Source of the DNA: Dyadobacter sandarakinus
GTDB taxonomy: Bacteria; Bacteroidota; Bacteroidia; Cytophagales; Spirosomataceae
DNA: 64,000 nt
Direction: 5' to 3'
NCBI RefSeq assembly: GCF_016894445.1
Contig: NZ_CP056775.1
Coordinates: 4,886,001-4,950,000, forward strand
Positions 16,950-25,944 of the stretch are shown here, one piece after another. The position numbers were made by a program, and so were the translations under genes. Under the pieces are notes generated by a model. The model ran no database searches. It had not been told where the DNA came from and saw nothing but the letters and a program-made list of their open reading frames with translations. Each line of letters opens with the position of its first letter. Position 1 is the first letter of the stretch.

Positions 16950-17645
16950 TTACAGGATCAGCAGCAACTCGTCCAGCTTCCGGATGTCGTAAGTGGGTGT
17001 CTGGTCAAAGGTAAGTCCTGCGGGATTGTAGTACACGGTATCCAGCCCTGCCTGTTTGGCGCCCATTACATCAGCTATCCAGTTATCCCCGATCATCAGG
17101 CTGTTTCCTGCTTTTGCACCCGATACGGAAAGCGCGTATTCAAAAATCCTTGGATCAGGCTTTTTTGCCTGTGCATTCTCAAAAGTGATGACATGTTCGA
17201 AATAGTGGCTGATCTCCGAGCCCGAAAGCTTCCGGGCTTGTACCTCATTGAAGCCATTTGTAATAATATGCAGCTTGTACCCTGCGGCAGTCACATAGTC
17301 CAGCACCTGCGAGGCACCTTCCAGTAAATGTTTTTTGTCCGGTAAGGTTTGCAGGTACAATTCTCCGATTTCAAGGTGATTGTCGGGGCAAGCCAGGCCT
17401 AGGGATTCAAATACCAGCCGAAAGCGGTTCTGACGTATATAGGTATGGTGTATTTGTCCTGTGTCAAAATCGTTCCACAGCTTTGCATTTATTTTCAGGA
17501 AAGAACTGATAAAATCATCACAAGAGTGGACGCCGTGCTGATGCAGGGTTTGTGAATGAAAAATTTCTTCCAGGCTTTCGGATGAATTTTTGTCAAAGTC
17601 CCATAGGGTATGGTCGAGATCAAAGAAAAGGTGCTCGTACTTCAT
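16950..17645 (-). CDS. HAD-family pyrimidine nucleotidase (YjjG-like)
   Basis: 231-residue HAD hydrolase. Motif I is FFDLDHTLWDFD, motif II HIITNGF, the motif III lysine is in AKKPDPRIF and motif IV is MIGDNWIADVMGA. DLDHTLWDFDKNS is typical of the YjjG group, which dephosphorylates non-canonical pyrimidine nucleotides as house-cleaning. A helical cap lies between motifs I and II. Length is normal. The gene is monocistronic, with a 370-bp AT-rich region before the divergent sigma-factor gene. Confidence 0.88.
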   Translation of the reverse strand: MKYEHLFFDLDHTLWDFDKNSSESLEEIFHSQTLHQHGVHSCDDFISSFLKINAKLWNDFDTGQIHHTYIRQNRFRLVFESLGLACPDNHLEIGELYLQTLPDKKHLLEGASQVLDYVTAAGYKLHIITNGFNEVQARKLSGSEISHYFEHVITFENAQAKKPDPRIFEYALSVSGAKAGNSLMIGDNWIADVMGAKQAGLDTVYYNPAGLTFDQTPTYDIRKLDELLLIL

Positions 17646-18015
17646 TCTTGGAAAAGTTCAAAAATTGTTAATAAAGTGAAATTTCTGTGTGTGGCAGCCA
17701 ACCAGTGTATTTGACCGCAAATTTTGATGGGTTCTTTTTCCTTTTATTCTTATAGTTCTACAAAATGTAGCAATATCAACAGCCGGGAGGCGAAATTGTA
17801 GCTGGGAGCAGCCTGCACGGGTGATTTGTTAACATCTGTTAACGTAAAACGGTTTATAAAAAAAAGCAACCCAAAGATTTGCAAATTATTTGTGTTCTGT
17901 ACATCTTTGATATGTATAATTCAAAATTGAGAAAGTCACTTCCATCTATCACCTAACCAGAAAGGAGAAACAATATCGACGAACTGCTCTACGTTAACTA
18001 AATCGAATAGTAAAA
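17646..18015. other. Intergenic region before the sigma-factor gene
   Basis: No gene is seen. It holds two GTTAAC palindromes 4 bp apart (17828-17833 and 17838-17843), which could be a regulator site, and a candidate promoter (next entry). The roughly 100-bp leader after that promoter has no recognised riboswitch. Confidence 0.4.
17878..17909 (+). promoter_or_regulatory. Candidate Bacteroidota promoter for the sigma-factor gene
   Basis: TTTG (17878-17881), 20-bp spacer, CATCTTTG (17902-17909): close to the TTTG-N19/20-TAnnTTTG consensus with one -7 mismatch. It predicts a leader of about 100 bases before the ATG at 18016. Confidence 0.45.
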
Positions 18016-18615
18016 ATGGAGAAAGTCCAAGTTAGCGACAGTGAGTTGGTAACATTGTATATCCACGGTAATGAAAAAGCATTCGAAAAGCTTGTTCAGC
18101 GCCACAAGTCAAGAATATACACCACTATTTATCTGATTGTCAAAGACCAGTATGTAGCCGAAGATTTATTGCAGGATACATTCATTAAGGCAGTTGATAC
18201 AATAAAGGGTGGTCGGTATAATGACGAAGGCAAGTTCCTGCCATGGATTATACGAATCGCACACAATCTCGCTATTGATTATTTCAGACGCGACAAACGC
18301 TATCCTAATGTAGTATTTGAAGATGGGAGCAGTGTTTTCAACACGCTGGATTTTTCGGAAGATTCCGTTGAGTCAGTCCAGATTCGTCAGGAAACACATG
18401 AGCAACTGCGGGAGATGATCCAGCGGTTACCGGATGTGCAGAAGCAGGTTCTGATCATGCGCCATTATGAGGACATGAGTTTTCAGGAGATTGCAGATGC
18501 TACGGGTGTGAGTATTAATACGGCATTAGGAAGGATGCGTTACGCGTTAATAAATTTGCGTAAGCAGTTTAACCAACGTGCCCCACAGTATGATAAAAAC
18601 TTCTACCTACGATGA
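18016..18615 (+). CDS. ECF-type RNA polymerase sigma factor
   Basis: 199-residue sigma-70 family protein. Region 2 shows AFEKLVQRHKSRIY, AEDLLQDTFIKA (the -10-contacting and core-binding helices) and PWIIRIAHNLAIDYFRR. Region 4 contains the helix-turn-helix MSFQEIADATGVSINTALGRM. A conserved sigma factor of this kind occurs across Cytophagales. No classical transmembrane anti-sigma gene follows; instead a small protein gene overlaps its 3' end by 26 bp. Confidence 0.92.
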   Translation: MEKVQVSDSELVTLYIHGNEKAFEKLVQRHKSRIYTTIYLIVKDQYVAEDLLQDTFIKAVDTIKGGRYNDEGKFLPWIIRIAHNLAIDYFRRDKRYPNVVFEDGSSVFNTLDFSEDSVESVQIRQETHEQLREMIQRLPDVQKQVLIMRHYEDMSFQEIADATGVSINTALGRMRYALINLRKQFNQRAPQYDKNFYLR

Positions 18616-18838
18616 TGTTGTAAGGTACCTTTATGCCGAAACAACAGAGAATGAAAATGAACTGATTATTGAGGCGCTGGCGCTGGACGACGATCTGATG
18701 AACTTTTATCTTGATTCTCTTGAGATCAAAAGTCAGCTCAATAACATCGTCCGTGTACCTTCGGATCAGGCGGTTTCCGCTATCGTCAGGTATTCGCAGC
18801 AATTCACTGCCAAACGGCCTGCTGCTCTCTTGTTTTAA
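18590..18838 (+). CDS. Small acidic protein overlapping the sigma-factor gene
   Basis: 82 residues starting MIKTSTYDDVVRYLYAETT, with an acidic helical middle (ENENELIIEALALDDDLMNF) and a tail KRPAALLF. The ATG at 18590 lies inside the sigma gene (26-bp overlap), so the two are translationally coupled. I do not recognise a family. Tight coupling and a predicted helical acidic protein make a sigma-factor modulator plausible, but that is inference. Its last codons form the left arm of the terminator hairpin. Confidence 0.65.
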   Translation: MIKTSTYDDVVRYLYAETTENENELIIEALALDDDLMNFYLDSLEIKSQLNNIVRVPSDQAVSAIVRYSQQFTAKRPAALLF

Positions 18839-18855
18839 GAGCAGCAGGCTTTTTG
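18817..18855 (+). terminator. Rho-independent terminator overlapping a stop codon
   Basis: GCCTGCTGCTCT (18817-18828) pairs with AGAGCAGCAGGC (18838-18849), a perfect 12-bp stem followed by TTTTTG. The left arm encodes the last residues (PAAL) of the small protein, and its TAA (18836-18838) ends where the right arm begins. Confidence 0.85.
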
Positions 18856-18955
18856 TTTGTCCGTCAGTTATGGGCAATGCTTATTATTTATTGCCGCAGA
18901 TAGCTTCTGTCTGCGGCATCAGTTTTGTCGCGGCGTAGGTCCGGCACTTTTTAAC

Positions 18956-19618
18956 ATGCAAAGAAGAGCGCGCTTTAAGCTGTTCCTGGATTACTTTACG
19001 CAGAACTTTCCCGATCCGGAAACTGAGTTACACTACCAGGATCCTTACCAGCTTCTGGTAGCAGTTATCCTTTCTGCCCAATGTACAGACAAGCGGGTAA
19101 ACCTGGTGACACCATCCCTGTTTGAGCGGTTTCCCGATCCTGAATCACTCGCTGCGTCCAGTGCGGAGGAAGTTTTTACGTACATCCGGTCCATATCATA
19201 CCCCAACAATAAGAGTAAGCACCTGGTTGGCATGGCCAATATGCTGGTTCACGAATTTCATTCTGAAGTACCCGCGTCAGTCGACGATCTGCAGAAGCTT
19301 CCGGGTGTAGGCAGGAAGACGGCCAATGTAATTGCATCGGTAATTTTCAACCAGCCTGCCATGGCTGTGGATACGCATGTTTTCCGTGTTTCGCACAGGC
19401 TGGGATTGGTACCTTCAACGGCTACCACGCCGCTGGCTGTAGAAAAAGTATTGATCAGATACATCCCGGCAGAACTCGTACATAAGGCGCATCACTGGCT
19501 CATTCTGCATGGCCGGTATATATGTCTGGCACGCAGTCCCAAGTGTGACCAATGTCCACTTACCTCGTTTTGCAAGTATTACGAGAAATATGTCAGACAA
19601 GATATTTTTCCCTCCTGA
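18956..19618 (+). CDS. nth: Endonuclease III
   Basis: DNA glycosylase/AP lyase that removes oxidised pyrimidines. 220 residues from the ATG at 18956; the longer frame upstream (from 18857) is spurious. The helix-hairpin-helix is LQKLPGVGRKTANVI with the catalytic Lys in GRKTA, and the catalytic Asp is in AVDTHVFRVSHRLGL. The [4Fe-4S] cysteines lie in CLARSPKCDQCPLTSFC. Length and all key residues are normal. Confidence 0.95.
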   Translation: MQRRARFKLFLDYFTQNFPDPETELHYQDPYQLLVAVILSAQCTDKRVNLVTPSLFERFPDPESLAASSAEEVFTYIRSISYPNNKSKHLVGMANMLVHEFHSEVPASVDDLQKLPGVGRKTANVIASVIFNQPAMAVDTHVFRVSHRLGLVPSTATTPLAVEKVLIRYIPAELVHKAHHWLILHGRYICLARSPKCDQCPLTSFCKYYEKYVRQDIFPS

Positions 19619-19697
19619 TTACAACCATTTTGGTACCTCCCGCATCCATTGACATAGTACTTATCCCATTAATCGTTCAAATACCTAATTATTTCCA

Positions 19698-20552
19698 ATG
19701 AAGCATATCCGTTTATCATTGTACTTCTTTGCGGCACTTGTGGGCTTGTCCTCCTGTATGGATTCTTCGGACAACAAGGATGTTGAGAAAATTGCAGAGA
19801 ATGAAACTGCCATCGAAGCTGTTATCAAAACAGACAGCATGAGCGAAAAAGCTGTAAAAGATAGTTCCGGCCTGTACTATATCAAGCGTACCGCCAATCC
19901 TGCGGGAATAGCTGCCAAAACAGGGGATGCCGCGACAATTAAATATACCGGCTACCTGCTGAATGGTACCAAGGTCGTTTCGTCAACTGTCGACAGCAAA
20001 ACTGAGTTTACTTTTCCAGTAGAAGGTTATGTGTACTGGGGTGGAATCGAAAGAGGGATCTTCCTGATGAAAACAGGTGAAAAAGCTACTTTCTTCCTGC
20101 CCTACTACCTTGCTTCAGGCAATGCCGACAAAGTAAATATTCCGGCCTATTCACCCATCCGTCTGGAAGTGGAGTTTATCAAAACCCGCACGGAGGTTCA
20201 GCAGATTGATGATTTCATTGCAGCTAAAAAATTCGTTGTGTCTGAAAGAACTGCGGATAACATTGTAATTGTAAAAACCAATACGGTCACCGGTGATACC
20301 ATCGGACCAGCAAAGTCGGTCAGCGTTAAGTATACCGGCAAGTTGCTGGATGATACCAAATTTGACAGTGGCACTGCCTCATTTATCACGGGCAACGGCA
20401 ATACCATCAGTGGTTTCGACCGGGCGATCCGCAAGCTGAAGAAAACGGAAAAAGCAATTATCATTTTCCCTTCTTCATTGGGTTATGGTAAAAACGGCAG
20501 CGGGACCATTCTGCCTTATGCTCCATTACAGTTTGAGGTTGAAGTACAATAG
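19698..20552 (+). CDS. Lipoprotein with two FKBP-type peptidyl-prolyl isomerase domains
   Basis: 284 residues. Signal peptide with lipobox GLSSC, then two FKBP modules (about 55-160 and 190-284). Module 1 has DAATIKYTGYLLNGTKVV and module 2 has SVSVKYTGKLLDDTKFDSG, with GFDRAIRKLKKTEKAIIIFP and PYAPLQFEVEV at its end. In module 1 the active-site region is altered (YWGGIERGIFLMKTGEKATF). Envelope FKBP lipoproteins such as GldI assist folding of secreted proteins in gliding Bacteroidota; this could be a relative. Confidence 0.85.
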   Translation: MKHIRLSLYFFAALVGLSSCMDSSDNKDVEKIAENETAIEAVIKTDSMSEKAVKDSSGLYYIKRTANPAGIAAKTGDAATIKYTGYLLNGTKVVSSTVDSKTEFTFPVEGYVYWGGIERGIFLMKTGEKATFFLPYYLASGNADKVNIPAYSPIRLEVEFIKTRTEVQQIDDFIAAKKFVVSERTADNIVIVKTNTVTGDTIGPAKSVSVKYTGKLLDDTKFDSGTASFITGNGNTISGFDRAIRKLKKTEKAIIIFPSSLGYGKNGSGTILPYAPLQFEVEVQ

Positions 20553-20575
20553 ATTCATCATCATCTGATGACCAG

Positions 20576-20603
20576 GCCTCCGCATTGCTATGCGGAGGCT
20601 TTT
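20576..20603. terminator. Bidirectional terminator between converging genes
   Basis: GCCTCCGCAT (20576-20585), loop TGCT, ATGCGGAGGC (20590-20599) followed by TTTT. A perfect 10-bp stem between the FKBP gene and the convergent aminotransferase, ending next to the latter's stop codon. Confidence 0.8.
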
Positions 20604-21728
20604 CTATTGACTGCGCAACATACAGCCGGTAATGCGGTCAAGCTCGCCGGATGTCAGTGCTGAGCCCGAGGGCAGGCAGATTCCATTCTTGTATAAACGT
20701 TGGGCCACATCCGAGCCAAAGAATTGCGTGCCCTGAAAAACAGGTTGCATATGCATCGGCTTCCATACCGGCCGGGCCTCAATGTTTTCGGCAGCCAGAT
20801 TCTCAAATAGGCGCAACCGCAGTCCTAGTAACATGGCTGGATCAATCTGTAAGGCTGTAAGCCATCTGTTTGAATATGCAGTGTCCTGCTCGTGCTGGAA
20901 AGATATGCCTGTTATATTTTCCAGCTTTTGTTTATAGTGCATGAATACATGACGTCTTTGCTGCACACGTTGATCCAGTACCTTCATTTGTCCCAAGCCA
21001 ATACCTGCACAAACATTGCTGAGCCGGTAATTATACCCGATCTCTCTGTGCTCATAATGCGCCACATTTTCACGGGCCTGGCTGGCAAGATACCGGGCGC
21101 GCTCCGCAAGTGCTGCCCGGTCTGTGAGTAACGCACCTCCCCCTGAGGTAGTGATTATTTTATTTCCATTGAATGAGAGTATGCCTGCATCGCCGAAAGT
21201 ACCGGCCTTTTTTTCCTGAAAAGCAGATCCCAGGGCTTCTGCCGCGTCTTCAATAATCGGAATGTTGTATTTGCGTGAGAGATAGAGCATTTCCTGCATG
21301 CAGGCTGGCATGCCGTAAAGGTGCACTACCATAATTGCCTTGGGTACGATGCCTTTTCTGATGTAATACAAAATAGCGTCTTCGGCAGCATTCGGGCAAA
21401 TATTCCAGCTTGCAGGCTCACTGTCAATAAATACCGGCACAGCACCCTGGTACATAATCGGGTTCGCAGAAGCACAAAAGGTCAGGGATTGGCAAAGTAC
21501 GATATCGCCCCGGGTGATGCCCAGTGCGAGCAGCGCGAGGTGAATGGCAGCCGTGCCCGAGCTGGTGGCAATGGCATATCTGCTGCCGGTGTATTTACAA
21601 AGCGCGTCTTCAAATGCATCAACACTGGGGCCCGTGGGAGCAATGTAATTGGACTCAAATGCCTCCTGCACGTAATGCACCTCACTGCCACCCATATGCG
21701 GAGGAGAAAGCCAGATTTTTGGTTTCAT
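20604..21728 (-). CDS. PLP-dependent amino-sugar aminotransferase (PglE/DegT family)
   Basis: 374-residue DegT/DnrJ/EryC1 aminotransferase that transfers an amino group to a nucleotide-linked keto-sugar. It has GSEVHYVQEAFESNYIAPTG at the start, SRYAIATSSGTAAIHLAL and IIEDAAEALGSAF. The PLP lysine is in LSFNGNKIITTSGGGALLT. EIGYNYRLSNVCAGIGLGQM and a C-terminal GICLPSG follow. It is the last gene of a PglC-PglD-PglE-like trio and overlaps the acetyltransferase by 4 bp. Probable role: UDP-4-amino sugar formation in bacillosamine-type synthesis for a surface glycan. Confidence 0.9.
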   Translation of the reverse strand: MKPKIWLSPPHMGGSEVHYVQEAFESNYIAPTGPSVDAFEDALCKYTGSRYAIATSSGTAAIHLALLALGITRGDIVLCQSLTFCASANPIMYQGAVPVFIDSEPASWNICPNAAEDAILYYIRKGIVPKAIMVVHLYGMPACMQEMLYLSRKYNIPIIEDAAEALGSAFQEKKAGTFGDAGILSFNGNKIITTSGGGALLTDRAALAERARYLASQARENVAHYEHREIGYNYRLSNVCAGIGLGQMKVLDQRVQQRRHVFMHYKQKLENITGISFQHEQDTAYSNRWLTALQIDPAMLLGLRLRLFENLAAENIEARPVWKPMHMQPVFQGTQFFGSDVAQRLYKNGICLPSGSALTSGELDRITGCMLRSQ

Positions 21729-22327
21729 CGGGTGCAGCTGGCTTTGATGATACGTGCGGGATTTCCTCTTGCTACGGAGTGGTCAGGAATGTTCCGGGTA
21801 ACTACGGTACCTGCACCAATAATACAGTTTGCCCCGATGAAAATGTTGGGACAAACCACGCTTCCTGCCCCTATGAGTGTACCCTCGCCTACCGACGCCT
21901 GCCCGCAGAGCACCACACCCGGACCAACGTGTGCGTAATCATGAATAACACAATGGTGCTCGACAATACTTCCCGTATTGATGATGACGTGTTTTCCAAT
22001 TCGGCTACAAGCCTGGACGATGGCTCCCAGCATGACCACACTACCGAGACTCAATTCCGAGCATTTATCAATGTAAGCATCCGGATGAACAAGGCATGCA
22101 AATGAATGCAGTACTTTGCCGGCCACCAGCCGCCTTGTCTGATTATCACCGATGGCGATTAAAATCTTTTCGTCTGGGAAAACCGCCGGTTGGTAATGTA
22201 CAATCGGAATGCCTTCGATGTTACCACCCGCAACCAGGTCATCAAAAATGCATTGTACGGGAATGTGGTTTTCACATAACAAGGAGAGGAGCACGCTGGC
22301 ATGTCCGCCCGCACCGTAGATCAGCAT
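21725..22327 (-). CDS. Sugar O/N-acetyltransferase (PglD/NeuD family)
   Basis: 200-residue left-handed beta-helix acetyltransferase. The N-terminal Rossmann-like domain starts MLIYGAGGHASVLLSLL, followed by hexapeptide repeats (about 90-190) including NTGSIVEHHCVIHDYAHVGP with the catalytic His. GNPARII closes the protein. It would acetylate the 4-amino group made by the neighbouring aminotransferase using acetyl-CoA. The frame reaches upstream to 22435, but the MLIYGAGG start at 22325-22327 matches the family and overlaps the sugar transferase by 7 bp. Confidence 0.88.
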   Translation of the reverse strand: MLIYGAGGHASVLLSLLCENHIPVQCIFDDLVAGGNIEGIPIVHYQPAVFPDEKILIAIGDNQTRRLVAGKVLHSFACLVHPDAYIDKCSELSLGSVVMLGAIVQACSRIGKHVIINTGSIVEHHCVIHDYAHVGPGVVLCGQASVGEGTLIGAGSVVCPNIFIGANCIIGAGTVVTRNIPDHSVARGNPARIIKASCTR

Positions 22328-22854
22328 GGTACAATAGTGTGTTTTGTAAAAATGGTTTTCAGGAAAATGTGGATGTCGAGCGACAGGGAAGCATTGTGCA
22401 CATACCACACATCGAGCTCGCACTTTTGCTCCCACGACAGCCTGTCCCGCCCGTTGATCTGTGCCCAGCCCGTCAAGCCGGGACGCATGTTATGTCTTTG
22501 CTGCTGATAAGCATTGTAGGCGGGAAGGTACTCGGGCAGCAGCGGCCGGGGACCTACAAAGCTCATTTCACCTTTAAGTATATTCCATAGTTGCGGTATT
22601 TCATCCAGTGAAGACCGGCGCAACCAGCGGCAGAAAGGACTCGCCCGGCCGGAATGTTGACAAATCGTCCTGAATTTTACTACAATGAAAATCTTTCCGT
22701 GCAGGCCTGGGCGTGGCTGAAAAAACAGGGGACTACCGCTATGTACGGCTGCCAGCAGGAGGGTAAGGACAAGAAAAAGCGGTGACAGGATGATCATCCC
22801 CGCCACCGCAGCAAATACATCAAGAAATCTTTTTCCTGATTGAAGATAAGTCAT
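22321..22854 (-). CDS. Undecaprenyl-phosphate sugar-1-phosphate transferase (PglC-like), shortened
   Basis: 177-residue monotopic phosphoglycosyl transferase that starts glycan assembly on the lipid carrier. N-terminal re-entrant helix FLDVFAAVAGMIILSPLFLV, KFRTI, the catalytic Asp-Glu dyad in SSLDEIPQLWN, and KGEMSFVGPRPLLPEYLPAY followed by RPGLTGWAQINGR. Compared with family members it lacks roughly 12-15 residues between KFRT and the SLDE helix (the D..LLPD..R segment). The deletion is in frame and the rest is intact, so activity is possible but not certain. Confidence 0.85.
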   Translation of the reverse strand: MTYLQSGKRFLDVFAAVAGMIILSPLFLVLTLLLAAVHSGSPLFFQPRPGLHGKIFIVVKFRTICQHSGRASPFCRWLRRSSLDEIPQLWNILKGEMSFVGPRPLLPEYLPAYNAYQQQRHNMRPGLTGWAQINGRDRLSWEQKCELDVWYVHNASLSLDIHIFLKTIFTKHTIVPC

Positions 22855-22866
22855 AAAAATCGCGCA

Positions 22867-25278
22867 TTAGTATAGCTCCGGATATTTTAGCGGGGCCGCC
22901 TCGTGCATGATTTTGTAAACAGTTTCAATTACATCGTCCATATTGGGCTTTGTAAAGTAATCGCCATCCGAACCGTAGGGCGGGCGATGATCCTTTGCGG
23001 ATATGGTTACAGGCGCAGCGTCCAGCCAGCGGTATGCCTGCTGTTTTTCCACTACCTGCTGCATCATGTACCCCGACGCACTTCCGGGCAGGTCCTCATC
23101 GGCAAATACAACCCGGCTCGTCTTTTTGATGGACTCAACGATACTGTTGTTGATATCGAATGGTAATAATGTCTGCACATCAATCACCTCTGCTTCAATA
23201 CCCAAATGCTGCAATTGTGCAGCGGCCTCCATTATTATACGGCACATGGAGCCATAAGTCACAATTGTAATGTCATTTCCGGGACGTAAAATTTCGGGTT
23301 GGCCAAGCGGAATGCATATTTCACCTATATTTTCGGGCAAAGTTTCTTTTTGCCGGTACGAGTTCAATGGTTCCACAACCAGACCGGGATCGTCTCCTTG
23401 TAAAAGGGTATTATACAATCCCGCAGCCTGTGTAAAGTTACGGGGTACTGCAATATGCAATCCGCGGAGGCTGCTGAGCATGGTACCCATCGGAGAGCCC
23501 GAGTGCCAGATTCCTTCCAGGCGGTGACCGCGGGTGCGGATGATGAGCGGCGCGCGCTGCCCGCCAGCCGTCCGGTACCGCAACGATGCCAGATCGTCCG
23601 TAAGGGTGGATAGTGCGTAATAGATGTAATCGAAATACTGTATTTCCACAATCGGCCGCAAACCGCGCATCGCAAGTCCGATACCTTGTCCGATGATCGT
23701 CGTTTCCCGGATACCCGTGTCTGTAATGCGGAGCTCGCCGTATTTTTCCTGCAGACCGGCAAATCCCTGATTTACATCCCCGATCATCCCGATATCTTCC
23801 CCGAGTGCCACTACGCCAGGATCTTTTTCAAACAGGGCATTGAAGTAAGAGCGGATTACCTCCCGGCCGTCTACCAGCGGACTATGTGCTCCAAAAACCG
23901 GTGGTACAGGCTCTACGTGCAGGGGCGATTGCGGAGTGTCACTGTAAAGGTGTGTATTGAACCTTGCCGCATTTTCTTTCAGATCTTTCTGCAAACATTC
24001 CTGTAATGCATGCTTAAATGTATTTTCTTCTTTTACAAGAATGCGCAGCGCCTTACGGATGGCAGATACCATATCGCGGCGTACCGGCAGGTAAGTTTTT
24101 GAAAGTTCGAGCGCTACATTGCTCAACGCAACCGCCGACTGTGCCGACTCTTTGGATGCATTTTGTATCAGCTGAATGGTTTCCAGGTATTCCCTGTCCA
24201 GATCCTTGCGGTAAGCCTGCCATGCCAGGTTCCTGGAAGCAGTTGCTGTTTCCTTCGCCTCAACTTCAATCTGTTCAAGCTCCTCGTCGGTAGCATAGCC
24301 GTTTTTCAGGATCCAGTCCCGGAAAATGATGTTGCAGTCGTGTTCCTGTTCCCATTTGAGGCGCTGCTTGGACTTATAACGTTCGTGCGAGCCCGATGTG
24401 GAGTGGCCCTGCGGCTGTGTCAGTTCGGTGACATGCACTAGTACCGGTACATGTTCCTCCCGACAAATACGGGCGGCTTTCTGGTAGGCTTCGATCAATG
24501 CAGGGTAATCCCAGCCTTTTACCGAAATAAGCTCCATCCCGGGTTCATCCTCATTCCGCTGAAACCCGGCCAAAGCCTTGGAGATACTACCTTTTGTAGT
24601 CTGGTACTCAATAGGTACCGAAATTCCATAACCATCGTCCCAGACAGAAGTAAGCATTGGGATCTGCAATACGCCGGCTGCATTCATGGCCTCCCAGAAC
24701 ATGCCCTGAGAAGTGGATGCATCACCGATGGTTGCAAAAACGATTTCACTTCCCTGGTGCGAGAAGTTGGTAAATCCATGGAGCTGCTGGTTTTGCCTGA
24801 ACAATTTGGAGGCATAAGCCAGCCCTACTGCACGGGGTATCTGCCCGGCTGTAGAGGAAATATCGCAAACTGAGTTGAAAAGCTTTGTCTGGTCGAGCCA
24901 CTGCCCATCCTCCGCTATCCAGCGGGTGGAGTAGTGGCCGTTCATGGAGCGGCCGCCTGTGCTGGGCTCGTGTTCAAGGTCCGCATGGGCATACATCTGT
25001 GCAAAAAACTGCTGCCAGGTAAGATTGCCGACCGCCGCTTCCACGGTCTGGTCGCGGTAGTATCCCGACCGGAAGTCGCCGGGTTTAAAGGCCCTTGCCA
25101 TAGCTAATTGCGCCAGTTCCTTCCCGTCCCCGAATATGCCGAACTTAGAACGTCCGCCCATCGTATCCTTCCTTCCAAGTAAGCTTACCTGCCGGCTTTC
25201 GCAGGCCAAACGGTAGTCATGAATGATGTTTTCCTTACTTAAAATACCGGAACCGGTGAGACTGTCATTTTGATGCAT
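22867..25278 (-). CDS. 2-oxoacid dehydrogenase E1, alpha and beta subunits fused
   Basis: 803 residues from the ATG at 25278 (a TTG six bases upstream is less likely). The N-terminal half is E1-alpha: RSGYYRDQT, thiamine-diphosphate motif ATIGDASTSQGMFWEAMNAA and HGHSTSGSHERYK-type loop (QGHSTSGSHERY). The C-terminal half is E1-beta: ALGEDIGMIGDVNQGF, TDTGIRETTIIGQGIGLAM and PYGSDGDYFTKP. Such fusions are common in Bacteroidota and act in the pyruvate or branched-chain 2-oxoacid complex; the substrate cannot be fixed from sequence alone. The gene ends 12 bp before the pglC-like start. Confidence 0.92.
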   Translation of the reverse strand: MHQNDSLTGSGILSKENIIHDYRLACESRQVSLLGRKDTMGGRSKFGIFGDGKELAQLAMARAFKPGDFRSGYYRDQTVEAAVGNLTWQQFFAQMYAHADLEHEPSTGGRSMNGHYSTRWIAEDGQWLDQTKLFNSVCDISSTAGQIPRAVGLAYASKLFRQNQQLHGFTNFSHQGSEIVFATIGDASTSQGMFWEAMNAAGVLQIPMLTSVWDDGYGISVPIEYQTTKGSISKALAGFQRNEDEPGMELISVKGWDYPALIEAYQKAARICREEHVPVLVHVTELTQPQGHSTSGSHERYKSKQRLKWEQEHDCNIIFRDWILKNGYATDEELEQIEVEAKETATASRNLAWQAYRKDLDREYLETIQLIQNASKESAQSAVALSNVALELSKTYLPVRRDMVSAIRKALRILVKEENTFKHALQECLQKDLKENAARFNTHLYSDTPQSPLHVEPVPPVFGAHSPLVDGREVIRSYFNALFEKDPGVVALGEDIGMIGDVNQGFAGLQEKYGELRITDTGIRETTIIGQGIGLAMRGLRPIVEIQYFDYIYYALSTLTDDLASLRYRTAGGQRAPLIIRTRGHRLEGIWHSGSPMGTMLSSLRGLHIAVPRNFTQAAGLYNTLLQGDDPGLVVEPLNSYRQKETLPENIGEICIPLGQPEILRPGNDITIVTYGSMCRIIMEAAAQLQHLGIEAEVIDVQTLLPFDINNSIVESIKKTSRVVFADEDLPGSASGYMMQQVVEKQQAYRWLDAAPVTISAKDHRPPYGSDGDYFTKPNMDDVIETVYKIMHEAAPLKYPELY

Positions 25279-25467
25279 ACGCAAAATTCGGATTTCAATC
25301 TATGATCAAATTACGCCTTTTTGAGGCCAGGCCAAAATTATACAGGAAAATAATAATCCCATTTACTAATACGTATAACTTTAAAACCCATTGTTAATAA
25401 TGGTTAATGATTATTAATTTTAACTTTTTAAAGTTAATCTTGTTTGCTAATCAGTTTTCATCACTAA

Positions 25468-25878
25468 ATGTCTAAGTGCATTATGAAAGTATTCTTTTCA
25501 GCGCTGGTATTATTGGTAGGTCTTTCTACCGTTAGTTTTGCCCAGAAAGGCGTTCTGAAATTCAAGGAAGAGACGCATAAGTTCGGCAAAGTGCCACAAG
25601 GAACTCCTGTTACACACGAATTTGTGTTTACCAACACCGGAACTGATCCCGTGGTCCTTTCCAATGTAACAGTTTCATGCGGATGTACCACGCCGGTCTG
25701 GTCCAAGGATCCCGTGCTCCCTGGTAAAACAGGATCTGTGAAGGCTACCTTCAACGCTGCTGCTGCCGGCCCTTTCAACAAGCCAGTAACAGTTTTCAGC
25801 AACACCGAGGGTGGTTCTATTACATTGTATCTCAATGGTGAAGTTGTGCCAAAAGCAGCTGCGAAGTCTTCTAAATAA
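25468..25878 (+). CDS. Exported DUF1573 protein
   Basis: 136 residues: signal peptide (FFSALVLLVGLSTVSFAQ) and one immunoglobulin-like DUF1573 domain. Hallmarks are THKFGKVPQGTPVTHEFVFT, VSCGCTTP and GSVKATFNAAAAGPFNKPVT. A lysine-rich tail follows. The family is widespread in Bacteroidota, often in several copies, and of unknown function. The 183 bp upstream are AT-rich. The ATG at 25468 or at 25483 could be used; both leave a valid signal peptide. Confidence 0.88.
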   Translation: MSKCIMKVFFSALVLLVGLSTVSFAQKGVLKFKEETHKFGKVPQGTPVTHEFVFTNTGTDPVVLSNVTVSCGCTTPVWSKDPVLPGKTGSVKATFNAAAAGPFNKPVTVFSNTEGGSITLYLNGEVVPKAAAKSSK

Positions 25879-25894
25879 ACGTCGCATCATACTT

Positions 25895-25936
25895 CACAAA
25901 AAAATGGCTGCCAGTACTGGCAGCCATTTTTTTGTG
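25895..25936. terminator. Bidirectional terminator, 42-bp perfect palindrome
   Basis: CACAAAAAAATGGCTGCCAG to its exact complement forms a 42-bp perfect palindrome centred on GTAC. A and T runs flank the stem, so it can stop the DUF1573 transcript and the convergent lptD transcript. Confidence 0.88.
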
Positions 25937-25944
25937 ACTTTCCA

